From the NCBI RefSeq assembly GCF_002727065.1, contig NZ_PDVP01000021.1, positions 1 to 64,000 on the forward strand: a stretch of 64,000 bases of DNA, written 5' to 3'. Source of the DNA: Zhengella mangrovi. Lineage in GTDB: Bacteria; Pseudomonadota; Alphaproteobacteria; Rhizobiales; Rhizobiaceae. Position numbers and translations under genes: made by a program. The notes below the pieces were generated by a model, which was not told the origin of the DNA, searched no databases, and was given only the letters and a program-made list of their open reading frames with translations. This document shows positions 19,677-29,123 of the stretch, in pieces. Position 1 is the stretch's first letter. Every line of letters starts with the position of its first letter.

Positions 19677-20527
19677 CCGCGAGACCCCGCCTGTACGACG
19701 GCTTCAACTTCTTCAACGAACTGGACCTGCTGGACCTGCGCCTGCACGAACTCGACCCGGTGGTGGACTGTTTCATCGTCTGCGAATCGACGGCGACCTA
19801 CCAGGGCCGGGAAAAGCCGCTGGTCTTCGCGGAGAACAAGGAGCGCTTCGCCGCCTTCCTGCCCAAGATCCGCCATGTCGTCGTCGACGGGCGGAAGGAT
19901 TTCCGATCGAGCTGGGAGCGGGAAATCCACCAGCGCGAGCAGATCCGGACGGCGCTTTCGGATGCGGGGCCGGGCGACGTGCTGCTGATGTCGGACATCG
20001 ACGAGATTCCGCGGGCCGAGCGCGTGCGCGAGGTCATGGCCGGCGGGATCGGCGCGCGCGACGTCTACTGCTTCGAACTGGACTGGTACAATTTCTTCCT
20101 CGACCTGCGGCTGCGGGAGAAGTGGAGCCGGCTCGGCCCGCGCATGGTGCGGGTTTCCAGCCTCGCCACGATCAACGGCTTGCGCGGGGTTTACGCGCCG
20201 CGCCATCCCGGACCCCGCGACGCCGTGCGCTGGGTCAAGGCCTGCCTGCGGATGAAGCGGCTGGTCCGGCGGCGGCTCGTTCGCGATGGCGGCTGGCATT
20301 TCTCCTGGCTCGGCGGGCTGGCAGCCGTGGCGCGGAAAGGAAGCGCGCTCAGCGAACACCGGGACGTTTCGACAGGCCAGAAGGATGCCGCCTGGGCGGA
20401 GCGGCGGATCGGAGACCTGCTGTCGCGGGAGGCACGCTATGACGTCGTGGCGATCGACGAGCGCCATCCCGGATGGATGCGCGAACGCATGGACCTCTTC
20501 GACCGCTACCGGATGCCGGACGCCTGA
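19673..20527 (+). CDS. Family 17 glycosyltransferase
   Basis: A 284-aa protein of the GT17 type, related to the beta-1,4-N-acetylglucosaminyltransferase family. It opens with RLYDGFNFFNELDLLDLRL, followed by DCFIVCESTATYQGREKPL and the metal-binding MSDIDEIPRAE block; GGWHFSWLGG and the C-terminal DERHPGWM are also family-like. It probably transfers a sugar onto the cell-surface glycan. Its ATG overlaps the GT25 stop, so the pair is coupled. It converges with the Lrp-family gene 33 bp away. Confidence 0.87.
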   Translation: MTARPRLYDGFNFFNELDLLDLRLHELDPVVDCFIVCESTATYQGREKPLVFAENKERFAAFLPKIRHVVVDGRKDFRSSWEREIHQREQIRTALSDAGPGDVLLMSDIDEIPRAERVREVMAGGIGARDVYCFELDWYNFFLDLRLREKWSRLGPRMVRVSSLATINGLRGVYAPRHPGPRDAVRWVKACLRMKRLVRRRLVRDGGWHFSWLGGLAAVARKGSALSEHRDVSTGQKDAAWAERRIGDLLSREARYDVVAIDERHPGWMRERMDLFDRYRMPDA

Positions 20528-20560
20528 TGCACGGGCGCTGCCGGCAGGCGCGCCGTCCGG

Positions 20561-21037
20561 TCAGATGTCGATGCTGACGAGGCCCTCGTCCTTGACCTGG
20601 CGGATGGTCAGCGCGGTCCGCACGGTATCGACATTGGGCGCAGCGGTCAGCGTCTCGATGACGAAATCCTGGAAAGCGGTGAGGTCGGGCGCGACGCAGT
20701 GAAGCAGGAAGTCGGTCTCGCCGGACATGGTCCAGGCGCGGCGGACCATCGGCCAGTCCTTCACGCGGGCGGCGAATTCCTTGATTCCCGCCTCGGTCTG
20801 GTGCTGCAGGCCGACCAGGCAGAAGCCGACGACCTGCTGGCCCAGCGCCTTGGCATCGAGCAGGGCGCGATAGCTGCGGATGATGCCGCTTTCCTCCAGC
20901 CGCTTGACGCGGCGCAGGCAGGGCGGGGCGGATATGCCGACCCTTCGCGCCAGTTCCACGTTGGTGATGCGGCCGTCATCCTGGAGGATCTTGAGGATCT
21001 TCCAGTCCGTCAGGTCGAGGTCTGCCGTGGTGGTCAT
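20561..21037 (-). CDS. Lrp/AsnC-family transcriptional regulator
   Basis: A 158-aa regulator. The N-terminal winged helix-turn-helix (LARRVGISAPPCLRRVKRLEESGII, residues about 29-53) is followed by a RAM/AsnC effector-binding domain with GFCLVGLQ and SGETDFLLHCVAPDL. Such proteins form octamers and respond to amino acids. It is transcribed divergently from trxB, with a 228-bp shared region. This divergent trxB/Lrp arrangement is common in rhizobia, but the target genes are unknown. The start is the ATG at 21037; the ribosome binding site is weak. Confidence 0.93.
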   Translation of the reverse strand: MTTTADLDLTDWKILKILQDDGRITNVELARRVGISAPPCLRRVKRLEESGIIRSYRALLDAKALGQQVVGFCLVGLQHQTEAGIKEFAARVKDWPMVRRAWTMSGETDFLLHCVAPDLTAFQDFVIETLTAAPNVDTVRTALTIRQVKDEGLVSIDI

Positions 21038-21265
21038 GGGCGGGGGCTGCCTGGGAAAAGGATGCAACTGCCTCTTTCCTACGGCAAAACCTGCCTTGCG
21101 CCAACCGCCGGAAGGCCGGCAGGACGCGAAAGCAGTGGGCAAGGCGGCGGCCGGGTCTTGAAAGCAGGGGCGCCCAACCCTTAGATGTCGCTCAAACCAC
21201 GCATTCCAGATCAGGAGCGGTCCGCCGGGCAGACGGGAAGGGGCCGCACAACGAAGGGGGCCGCC

Positions 21266-22240
21266 ATGGCAGCTCGTCACGCTCACGTCCTTGTCATCGG
21301 TTCCGGCCCCGCCGGTTACACCGCCGCCATCTATGCCGCCCGCGCGCTGCTCAAGCCCGTGCTGATCGCCGGCATGGAGCAGGGCGGGCAGCTGATGATC
21401 ACCACCGACGTGGAAAACTACCCGGGTTTCGCCGACCCGATCATGGGCCCGGACCTGATGGCGGCCATGCTCAAGCAGGCCGAGAACGTCGGCGCCGAGA
21501 TCGTCAACGACCTCGTCACCGCGGTGGATTTCGACAGCCGGCCGTTCCGGCTGACGACCGACTCGGGCCAGGACTGGACCGCCGATGCGCTGATCATCGC
21601 CACCGGCGCGCAGGCCAAGTGGCTGGGCATGGACAGCGAAGAGGCTTTCAAGGGCTTCGGCGTTTCGGCCTGTGCCACCTGCGACGGGTTCTTCTACCGC
21701 GGCCGCGACGTGATCGTCGTCGGCGGCGGGAATTCGGCCGTGGAGGAGGCGCTTTACCTCTCCAACATCGCCAACCACGTGACGGTGGTGCATCGCCGCG
21801 ACGAGTTCCGTGCCGAGCGCATTCTCCAGGAGCGGCTGTTCGCCAAGGAAAACGTCACGGTGGTCTGGGACACGGTGATCGACGAGATCGTCGGCGAGAA
21901 GCCGAAGCCGCCGATGCCGCCCTCGGTGACCGGCGTGCGGCTGAAGAACGTGAAGACCGGCGAGGCGACGGAGATGCCGGTGCACGGCGTGTTCGTGGCC
22001 ATCGGCCATGCGCCGGCCGTGTCGCTTTTCGAAGGCAAGCTGAAGCAGAAGCCGAACGGCTACCTGTGGACCGAGGCCGATTCCACGCGGACCAGCGTGG
22101 AAGGCGTGTTCGCTGCAGGCGATGTGACCGACGACGTGTTCCGCCAGGCGGTGACGGCCGCCGGGCTGGGCTGCATGGCGGCGCTGGAGGCCGAACGCTG
22201 GCTGGCGACGCAGGACGTGGCGCTGGAAGCCGCCGAATAG
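21266..22240 (+). CDS. trxB: Thioredoxin-disulfide reductase
   Basis: A 324-aa NADPH-dependent flavoprotein that reduces thioredoxin. Visible features are the FAD dinucleotide fold GSGPAG (residues 12-17), the redox-active CATC at 136-139, the NADPH fold VVGGGNSAVEEAL, and the second FAD motif FAAGDVTDD. Length matches E. coli TrxB (321). The ATG at 21266 lies after GAAGGGGG; a longer frame from 21185 is unnecessary. lsrB follows after 114 bp. LsrB-family regulators are linked to redox stress in rhizobia, so the adjacency is functionally sensible. MsrA, elsewhere in this window, would draw on the same thioredoxin pool. Confidence 0.97.
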   Translation: MAARHAHVLVIGSGPAGYTAAIYAARALLKPVLIAGMEQGGQLMITTDVENYPGFADPIMGPDLMAAMLKQAENVGAEIVNDLVTAVDFDSRPFRLTTDSGQDWTADALIIATGAQAKWLGMDSEEAFKGFGVSACATCDGFFYRGRDVIVVGGGNSAVEEALYLSNIANHVTVVHRRDEFRAERILQERLFAKENVTVVWDTVIDEIVGEKPKPPMPPSVTGVRLKNVKTGEATEMPVHGVFVAIGHAPAVSLFEGKLKQKPNGYLWTEADSTRTSVEGVFAAGDVTDDVFRQAVTAAGLGCMAALEAERWLATQDVALEAAE

Positions 22241-22354
22241 ACGGGAAAACCCGCCGTTTTCAATTCCTGGTGGCGGGCGGGGACTTGCGCCCCGCGCGAA
22301 AACAGGAAAACCTGTATCGCGGAAACAGGATTGAACGGGGGATAGAGGGGCGGC

Positions 22355-23254
22355 ATGCCTGCTGTTGACTGGGACAAGCTCAGGGTTTTTCACGCTGCCG
22401 CCCAGGCCGGGTCGTTCACGCATGCGGCCGATACGCTGAACCTGTCGCAATCGGCGATCTCGCGCCAGGTCAGCGCCCTGGAGCAGGATCTCGGCGTCAC
22501 GCTGTTCAACCGCCATGCGCGGGGCCTCGTGCTGACGGAACAGGGCGAACTGCTCTACGCCACGGCGCAGGACGTGATGCTGAAGCTTGACAGCGTCCGC
22601 AACCGGCTCAGCGAAACAACCGACAAGCCCTCCGGCCTGCTGCGCGTGACGACGACGGTGGGTCTCGGCACCGGCTGGCTTTCCAACCGCGTCGACGAGT
22701 TCCTCGAACTCTACCCGGACATCCGGCTGCAGCTCATCTTCTCCAACGAGGAACTGGACCTGACGATGCGCGAGGCCGACTGCGCGATCCGCCTGCGGGC
22801 GCCATCGCAGCCCGACCTCATCCAGCGCAAGCTGTTCACGGTGCATTTCCATCTCTGGGCATCGCCGGACTACGTCAACCGGTACGGCAAGCCGCAGTCG
22901 CTCGACGAGTTGCACCAGCACCGCCTGATCACCTTCGGCGAGCCGGTCATCGCCTACCTGAAGAACCTCAACTGGCTGGAGACCCTGCGCGGGCCGGACG
23001 GGCAGCCGCTCGAGGCGGTGCTTCAGATGAACGACCTGCACTCCATCAAGCGGGCCGTGCAGCGCGGGGCCGGCATCGCCATGCTGCCCGACTATATCGT
23101 CGACAAGGACAGCGGGCTGGTGCAGCTGCTGCCGAAGACCGAAGTGCCGTCCTTCGACACCTATTTCTGCTACCCGGAAGCGATGAAGAACCAGGCCAAG
23201 CTGAACGTCTTCCGCGACTTCATGCTGTCGAAGGCCCGCAAGTGGAGCTACTGA
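22355..23254 (+). CDS. lsrB: LysR-family regulator, LsrB/VtlR type
   Basis: A 299-aa LysR-type regulator. The N-terminal helix-turn-helix covers about residues 5-64 (FHAAAQAGSFTHAADTLNLSQSAISRQVSALE). The effector domain contains FSNEELDLTMREADCAIR and GAGIAMLPDYI. Its position directly downstream of trxB, and the following AbcR-type sRNA, match LsrB of Sinorhizobium/Agrobacterium and VtlR of Brucella. These proteins control envelope, redox and symbiosis or virulence traits and activate abcR sRNA genes. Two Cys lie in the effector domain (CAIR and YFCYPE); whether they sense oxidation is not shown here. Confidence 0.88.
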   Translation: MPAVDWDKLRVFHAAAQAGSFTHAADTLNLSQSAISRQVSALEQDLGVTLFNRHARGLVLTEQGELLYATAQDVMLKLDSVRNRLSETTDKPSGLLRVTTTVGLGTGWLSNRVDEFLELYPDIRLQLIFSNEELDLTMREADCAIRLRAPSQPDLIQRKLFTVHFHLWASPDYVNRYGKPQSLDELHQHRLITFGEPVIAYLKNLNWLETLRGPDGQPLEAVLQMNDLHSIKRAVQRGAGIAMLPDYIVDKDSGLVQLLPKTEVPSFDTYFCYPEAMKNQAKLNVFRDFMLSKARKWSY

Positions 23255-23495
23255 TCCGCTCCTGCGCCGGCCCCGTGCGCTGACACCGGCGGTTGGCTGG
23301 CCGGACAATCCAGGACACGACCCGTTTCCCGATGCCTGCGGTTGATCCGCCGGGCGGCCGGTTTCGCCTGTCCATTCTGATCCCGAAGGCGGGCAATCCG
23401 CGGGGACAAACATCGTGCGCCTGCCGGTTTTCTTGGCATCCCGAAACGGAGCGCCGGCTAAGTCGTTGAAAAATTGTTCACTGGCTGCAAAGCTA

Positions 23496-23523
23496 TGCAT
23501 CAAGTGCATATGTGCAATGCACA
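23496..23523 (+). promoter_or_regulatory. Candidate LsrB/VtlR operator upstream of the AbcR-type sRNA
   Basis: Overlapping dyads of the LysR T-N11-A form: TGCATCAAGTGCA (23496-23508) and the perfect TGTGCAATGCACA (23511-23523), joined by TGCATATGTGCA (23505-23516). They lie about 45 to 73 bp upstream of the predicted sRNA start, the usual activator position for LysR proteins. LsrB is encoded immediately upstream. Confidence 0.6.
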
Positions 23524-23531
23524 ATGTGATA

Positions 23532-23562
23532 TTGTAATAGGCACCGCGACGGTGCATATGTT
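23532..23562 (+). promoter_or_regulatory. Candidate promoter of the AbcR-type sRNA
   Basis: TTGTAA (23532-23537) and TATGTT (23557-23562) with a 19-bp spacer, placing +1 near 23569. The long spacer and imperfect hexamers fit a promoter that needs an activator. Confidence 0.45.
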
Positions 23563-23568
23563 CATCAT

Positions 23569-23679
23569 CTCAGGGCGCATTCCTCCTCCCATTGGCGCCC
23601 TCGAGTGTTCCCCTCTGGAGGTTTGTCCAAGTGGCAACTCCACTTTTCGTGGCCGGATTTTCATCCGGCCATTTTTTTT
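23569..23679 (+). ncRNA. abcR: AbcR-type (alpha-r15) trans-acting small RNA
   Basis: Predicted RNA of about 110 nt. Hairpin 1 has stem AGGGCGC (23572-23578) / GCGCCCT (23595-23601), with a 16-nt loop exposing CCTCCTCCC, an anti-Shine-Dalgarno motif. A single-stranded CCCCTCTGGAGG region follows, then hairpin 2 (AGTGG / CCACT, 23630-23644) and a strong terminator (GGCCGGAT / ATCCGGCC, 23651-23670) with eight T. This three-domain layout with pyrimidine-rich loops, and the position after lsrB, match AbcR1/AbcR2 of Rhizobiales. Those RNAs act with Hfq to repress many ABC-transporter mRNAs. Only one copy is visible, whereas many relatives have two. The 5' end is estimated. Confidence 0.78.
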
Positions 23680-24019
23680 GCCCTCTGCCCGGACGGTCCC
23701 TCTCAAGCCGGCGCCGCAATGCGGCCTGCCACGGCCTGGCCGTGATGTTCTTCACGCTTTAACGGGCGGGTTACGGTCATGTAACCCGCTGTAACGTGTG
23801 CAGCGGCGCGGGATCCGTTATCGAATACTCATGGACACGGCGGTGCACGGTTCGGGATCTGGGGGCATTTTCCGAACCACTTGTGGGGCATCGCCGTGTC
23901 CACTCCTGACAAGCTCCCGAGACATGACGAGGCCGGATCGGACGATCCGGACAGGACCACGGCGGACCTGAGCAACCTGGCGCATGGACTGCGCCAGGTT
24001 GTCGTGGCCTGCGTGCCGG
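23680..24019. other. Gene-free region with two strong inverted repeats
   Basis: No supported gene. A 9-bp inverted repeat GCGGGTTAC / GTAACCCGC lies at 23766-23789. A 12-bp stem CAACCTGGCGCA / TGCGCCAGGTTG with a 5-nt loop lies at 23973-24001, 18 nt beyond the stop of the EF-G-like gene, where it may terminate or stabilise that mRNA. A third dyad, CCGGATCG / CGATCCGG, is near 23932-23950. None has a clear T-tract. Confidence 0.55.
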
Positions 24020-26080
24020 TCAGGCTGCCTTCGACCGGTCGCGGATGGTGGCAAGCGCCTCATCGGCCGCGCGGCCGGTCAGTTCCGCCATGTGATCGAA
24101 CTCCGCCTCGTAGGAGGCGACGCCCGAGGTCAGCGAGCGCAACTCGATGATGAGGCCGGTCAGGCCGGATTGCGGCATGGTCGCCTCCACCACATCCCAG
24201 CCGTCCCAGTCGGGCCTGGCATCGTAGCCGAGGATCTGGCCGCGCCGCTGCGGGATGATCGCGGTGATCTTCGCCGTGGCGTCAGAGGGTGTGAAGATCC
24301 GGACCTTCATCACCGGTTCCAGGAGCACGGGCGAGGCCTTGGGCATGGCTTCGCGCATGGCCAGTTTCGCGGCCATCTGGAAGGCCATGTCGGAGGAATC
24401 GACGGAGTGATAGGAGCCGTCGGAGAGGTTCACCGCCAGGTCCACGACCGGCAGGCCCAGAGGGCCGCAGGTCACGTAATCCCGGATGCCGGTTTCGACG
24501 GACGGGATGTACTGCTTGGGCACGACGCCGCCGGAAATGGTGTCGGTGAACTGGAACCCGGAGCCGCGCGGCAGCGGCTTGATTTCCAGCACGACGTCAC
24601 CGAACTGGCCATGGCCGCCGGACTGCTTCTTGTGGCGGCCGCGCTCCTGCACCGGCTTGCGGATCGTCTCCTGGTAGGGCACGGGCGGTTCGGCCGATTC
24701 CACCTGGGCCTGGTACTTGCCGGCCAGCCGCTCCAGCGTGACGCGCAGGTGCATCTCGCCCTGGCCGCCGAGGATGGTTTCGCCCGTACCCGGGCTCTGG
24801 GCGATATCCAGCGACGGATCCTCCTCGGCCAGCTTGGCGAGCGCGGTCGACAGCTTGACGTCGTCCTTGTGATCGCGGGCCCGGATGGCGATGGCGTGGA
24901 CCGGCTGCGGGCGGCCGGGCAGGGCGAGGGCGGCGGGAGCCTGCTTGCCGGCCAGCAGCGCTTCGCCGGTGGCGACACCCTCCAGCTTGCCGAGCGCGAC
25001 GGTGTCGCCCAGCGCCGTGGAGGACACCTTGCCCTGGTTCTTGCCAAGCATGCGGTAGATGCCGGACACCCTCGCATCCCTGCCGCTGCTGGCCGTCACC
25101 TCGGCGCCGTCGTTGAGCGTACCGCGCAGGATGCGGGCCACGGACAGCTTGCCGCCGTGTGGCGTGTGGACGGTCTTCATCACATGGGCGAGCGCGGGGC
25201 CGTCGGGTTCGATGCCGAGGCGCTGGCAGGTGTCGGACACGTCGGGCGCGTCGTGGCGCAGGGCCTTGAGCAGGCGGTGAACGCCGTTGCCGTGGGCTGC
25301 CGAGCCGATCAGCACCGGCACGACATGGCCGGAGCGCAGGTCCGCCGTCAGGTCGTCGAAGACCTCGTCAGTGGGCGGCTCGATCTCCTCGAGCAACTGC
25401 TCCATCAGCGCGTCGTCGTGATCGGCCAGGGTTTCGAGCATGGAGAAGCGGGCGTCGATCTCACGCGACTTCTCCTCGGTGGGAATGTCGGTCTGCTCGC
25501 TGACGGCATGTTCGCGCCAGACATAGGCGCGCTCCAGCGCGAGGTCGATCGCGCCGATGGCGATGCCGTTCTTCCAGATCGGGATCTGGCGCAGCAGCAG
25601 AGGCCGGTTCGAGGCGGGCTGCAGCAGGGCGACGGTGTCGCGGACGCGCATGGTCGCGGTGTCGATCTTGTTGAGGAACAGGATGCGCGGCACACCCAGT
25701 TCATCCAGCCGCTTGAGCACGAGCTGGAGGGCGGGGATCTTCTTCTCATCGGCTTCCGCGACGACCACGGCGGCATCGCAGCCGGCGAGCACCGCCTCGG
25801 CCTCGCTGGCGAATTCGACCGAGCCCGGACAGTCGATGAAGGTGATATCCTCGTCCATGAACGTGGTCGTGGCCGCCACGGCCTCCACGCTCATGGCATG
25901 GGCCTGCGCTTCGGCGCTATGATCCGAAACGGTGTGGCCGGATCCCGTCTCGGCGGCGCGCTGGATAGCGCCGGTCCGTTCCAGGATCGATTCCAGAAGA
26001 GTCGTCTTTCCGCTTGCGAAGGGACCGCAAATGGCAATGCATTTCGGCCCCTTGCGTCTGCTTCCGGCGCGTTCACCCAT
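24020..26080 (-). CDS. EF-G-like translational GTPase with altered catalytic motif
   Basis: A 686-aa protein with the five-domain plan of elongation factor G (E. coli FusA 704 aa). It is a divergent paralogue, not the main factor. The P-loop reads GPFASGKT (residues 19-26) instead of the usual AHIDAGKT. The G3 motif is DCPGS (83-87), where canonical EF-G has DTPGH, so the catalytic His is Ser. NKID (137-140) is intact. Domain IV/V blocks such as GGHGQFGDV and the C-terminal EAEFDHMAELTGRAADE are recognisable. AGGAGG upstream fixes the start at 26080. No ribosomal genes are nearby. EF-G-like proteins of this class are conserved in alphaproteobacteria with unclear function. Confidence 0.88.
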   Translation of the reverse strand: MGERAGSRRKGPKCIAICGPFASGKTTLLESILERTGAIQRAAETGSGHTVSDHSAEAQAHAMSVEAVAATTTFMDEDITFIDCPGSVEFASEAEAVLAGCDAAVVVAEADEKKIPALQLVLKRLDELGVPRILFLNKIDTATMRVRDTVALLQPASNRPLLLRQIPIWKNGIAIGAIDLALERAYVWREHAVSEQTDIPTEEKSREIDARFSMLETLADHDDALMEQLLEEIEPPTDEVFDDLTADLRSGHVVPVLIGSAAHGNGVHRLLKALRHDAPDVSDTCQRLGIEPDGPALAHVMKTVHTPHGGKLSVARILRGTLNDGAEVTASSGRDARVSGIYRMLGKNQGKVSSTALGDTVALGKLEGVATGEALLAGKQAPAALALPGRPQPVHAIAIRARDHKDDVKLSTALAKLAEEDPSLDIAQSPGTGETILGGQGEMHLRVTLERLAGKYQAQVESAEPPVPYQETIRKPVQERGRHKKQSGGHGQFGDVVLEIKPLPRGSGFQFTDTISGGVVPKQYIPSVETGIRDYVTCGPLGLPVVDLAVNLSDGSYHSVDSSDMAFQMAAKLAMREAMPKASPVLLEPVMKVRIFTPSDATAKITAIIPQRRGQILGYDARPDWDGWDVVEATMPQSGLTGLIIELRSLTSGVASYEAEFDHMAELTGRAADEALATIRDRSKAA

Positions 26081-26610
26081 GGCACAATCCTCCTTTTCCA
26101 CGCGTCTGGACGCGAGCGGAGGACCGGGTCTGGGATGCAGCGGTTTCGGGAAGGGTGAGCGCCCGGAGGCGCCTCCGCTTCGCTCCCGGAACCAGGGTTT
26201 CCGGCCGCCGCTGCGTGCGCCGGCAGTCGCCGGCGTGAAGCCATGGTTCCACCAAAGGATTGCCGGCGCAAGAGCGATTGCGCCGTGTTCGGGCGAGGGC
26301 GGCCATTCGGCGCAGCGGTGCGCGGCAGAAGACGAGGGTCACGGGTCTTGCCACGGCGCACGAAAGAGCGGCGTCATGGGGCTGCTCCCGAAGGGAAATA
26401 CAACTTCAGGTTAAGGTCGAGGATGAGGAGCGATGCCGTGGACCCATGGAAATGTTCGGTTCCAGCATCGGGCCTTCAGGTTGCACATGAACTGCCTGAT
26501 CAGGGAAATCAACCAATGCGTGTATCATTCATGGGTATCAAGCTATCGGCGATCGCGGTGCGGCCACGGGCCGGCGCCGATCCGCGTTTCTTCGACCGGT
26601 GCTGAAACGG
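26081..26610. other. Intergenic region upstream of the EF-G-like gene
   Basis: About 530 bp. It should contain the promoter of the EF-G-like gene. Several 70-150 codon frames on both strands are Arg/Ala/Pro-rich and lack ribosome binding sites or recognisable domains, so none is called. Local AT enrichment lies at about 26390-26550. Confidence 0.5.
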
Positions 26611-26634
26611 AAAACGCCGCCCCGGAGGGCGGCG
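26611..26634 (-). terminator. Intrinsic terminator of the aspartate aminotransferase gene
   Basis: An 8-bp stem CGCCGCCC / GGGCGGCG with a CGGA loop, followed on the minus strand by TTTTCCGTTTC, 32 nt beyond the aminotransferase stop codon. Confidence 0.85.
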
Positions 26635-26665
26635 CTGATACAGGTCCGGATCCGTCCGTTGGCGA

Positions 26666-27922
<1,257 letters not shown>

Positions 27923-28082
27923 TTAGCGTCATGGGCATCGCACTGCAAGGCTTGCCGGGGATGGCCGCCCATTTCGCGTGTCCCTGTTGCACATTAACCG
28001 AAATTGAAAGCTTGTCCGGCACACTGGCGGTCCGTTTTCCCGGAATAGCCAAGGCTGCCATGGCAGCACGGCAGGGCAGGAC

Positions 28083-29093
28083 ATGACGCGAAGCATCGGC
28101 CTGGCACACGTGATCCGCAAGGACAATGGCACCTCGGAAGGGGTGTGGGGAACCTATGTGCTCTGCTCCGCCTTCCAGCCGATTTTCCGGTTCACCGAGG
28201 GGAAGCTCGTCATCGCGGCCTTCGAGGGACTGGTGCGGCCGTTTCGCGATGGCGAACCGGTCTCGCCCTTCGCCTTCTTCCGGTCCATACCCGAGCAGGA
28301 CCAGCTGGAAGTGGAAACGCTGACGCGCACGCTCCACCTGCTCAACGCCGGCCGCTGCCTCGACAAGCGTACAGACCTGTTCATCAACTTCGATCCCTCC
28401 GTCTTCACCGACCGGGAGATTGCCGACCGGGTGCTGAGGGAAATGCGCCTGACGCTGCACGAGGCCGACATCGACCCGGCCCGCATCGTCTGCGAGATCA
28501 CCGAGCACAGCGTCGACTCGCAGGCCGGCCTGCTCGACTTCGCCGCGGCGCTGCGCGACAACGGTTTCCGGATCGCCGTGGACGACTACGGTGCCGACGA
28601 TTCCGACATCGGCCGGATCCGTGACCTGAGGCCGGAGATCGTCAAGTTCGATGCCGCCTGGATCGTGCAGCTGATGGACAGCGATCCGGGGTTCGAACTG
28701 CTCAAGAGCATGGTCTCGACGTTCCGGTCGTGGGGGATCACGACGCTCTTCGAAGGCATCGAGGAGCCCTGGCAGCTGGAACTGGCGGAAAGCTGCCAGG
28801 TCAACCTGATCCAGGGCTTCGTGCTGGCCAGGCCGCAACTGGCGCCGACCGAATTCGCCGTCTTCTCCGGTCCGCAACAGGCTGGCGGAACGCCGGAGGC
28901 CGAAGCAGCGGCGCAGCCTGAACCGCCGTTTGCCGAACCGGCCGATGCGCCCGCCGAAGCGCCAACGCAGGTGGTGGACTTTTCCGCGGGCGCGGATGCC
29001 GCTAAGATGCCAGCCGTTGATCGGCGGTCATCGCTCAAGGGCGGCTGGGGGCAGCCTGCCCGCGTCTTCGGACGCAGGGGCCGCCATGTCTGA
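28083..29093 (+). CDS. EAL-domain protein (probable c-di-GMP phosphodiesterase)
   Basis: A 336-aa cytoplasmic protein consisting of an EAL domain (about residues 28-265) and a Pro/Ala/Glu-rich tail. Most catalytic positions are present: an EGL version of EAL (FEGLVRP), FINFDPS (Asn), EITEHS, DDYGADDS (Asp-Asp), VKFDAAW (Lys), FEGIEE and QGFVLARP. It could hydrolyse c-di-GMP, although the EAL-to-EGL change leaves room for reduced activity. No GGDEF or sensory domain is attached. A second, degraded EAL-like gene follows after 30 bp. Confidence 0.88.
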   Translation: MTRSIGLAHVIRKDNGTSEGVWGTYVLCSAFQPIFRFTEGKLVIAAFEGLVRPFRDGEPVSPFAFFRSIPEQDQLEVETLTRTLHLLNAGRCLDKRTDLFINFDPSVFTDREIADRVLREMRLTLHEADIDPARIVCEITEHSVDSQAGLLDFAAALRDNGFRIAVDDYGADDSDIGRIRDLRPEIVKFDAAWIVQLMDSDPGFELLKSMVSTFRSWGITTLFEGIEEPWQLELAESCQVNLIQGFVLARPQLAPTEFAVFSGPQQAGGTPEAEAAAQPEPPFAEPADAPAEAPTQVVDFSAGADAAKMPAVDRRSSLKGGWGQPARVFGRRGRHV

Positions 29094-29123
29094 CAGGCCG
29101 TCGCTGGCAGGAGGCACGCCGTC

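Noticed and set aside
23680-23760. Second AbcR copy downstream of the first
   Set aside because: There is no second anti-Shine-Dalgarno loop followed by a terminator with a T-tract in this interval.
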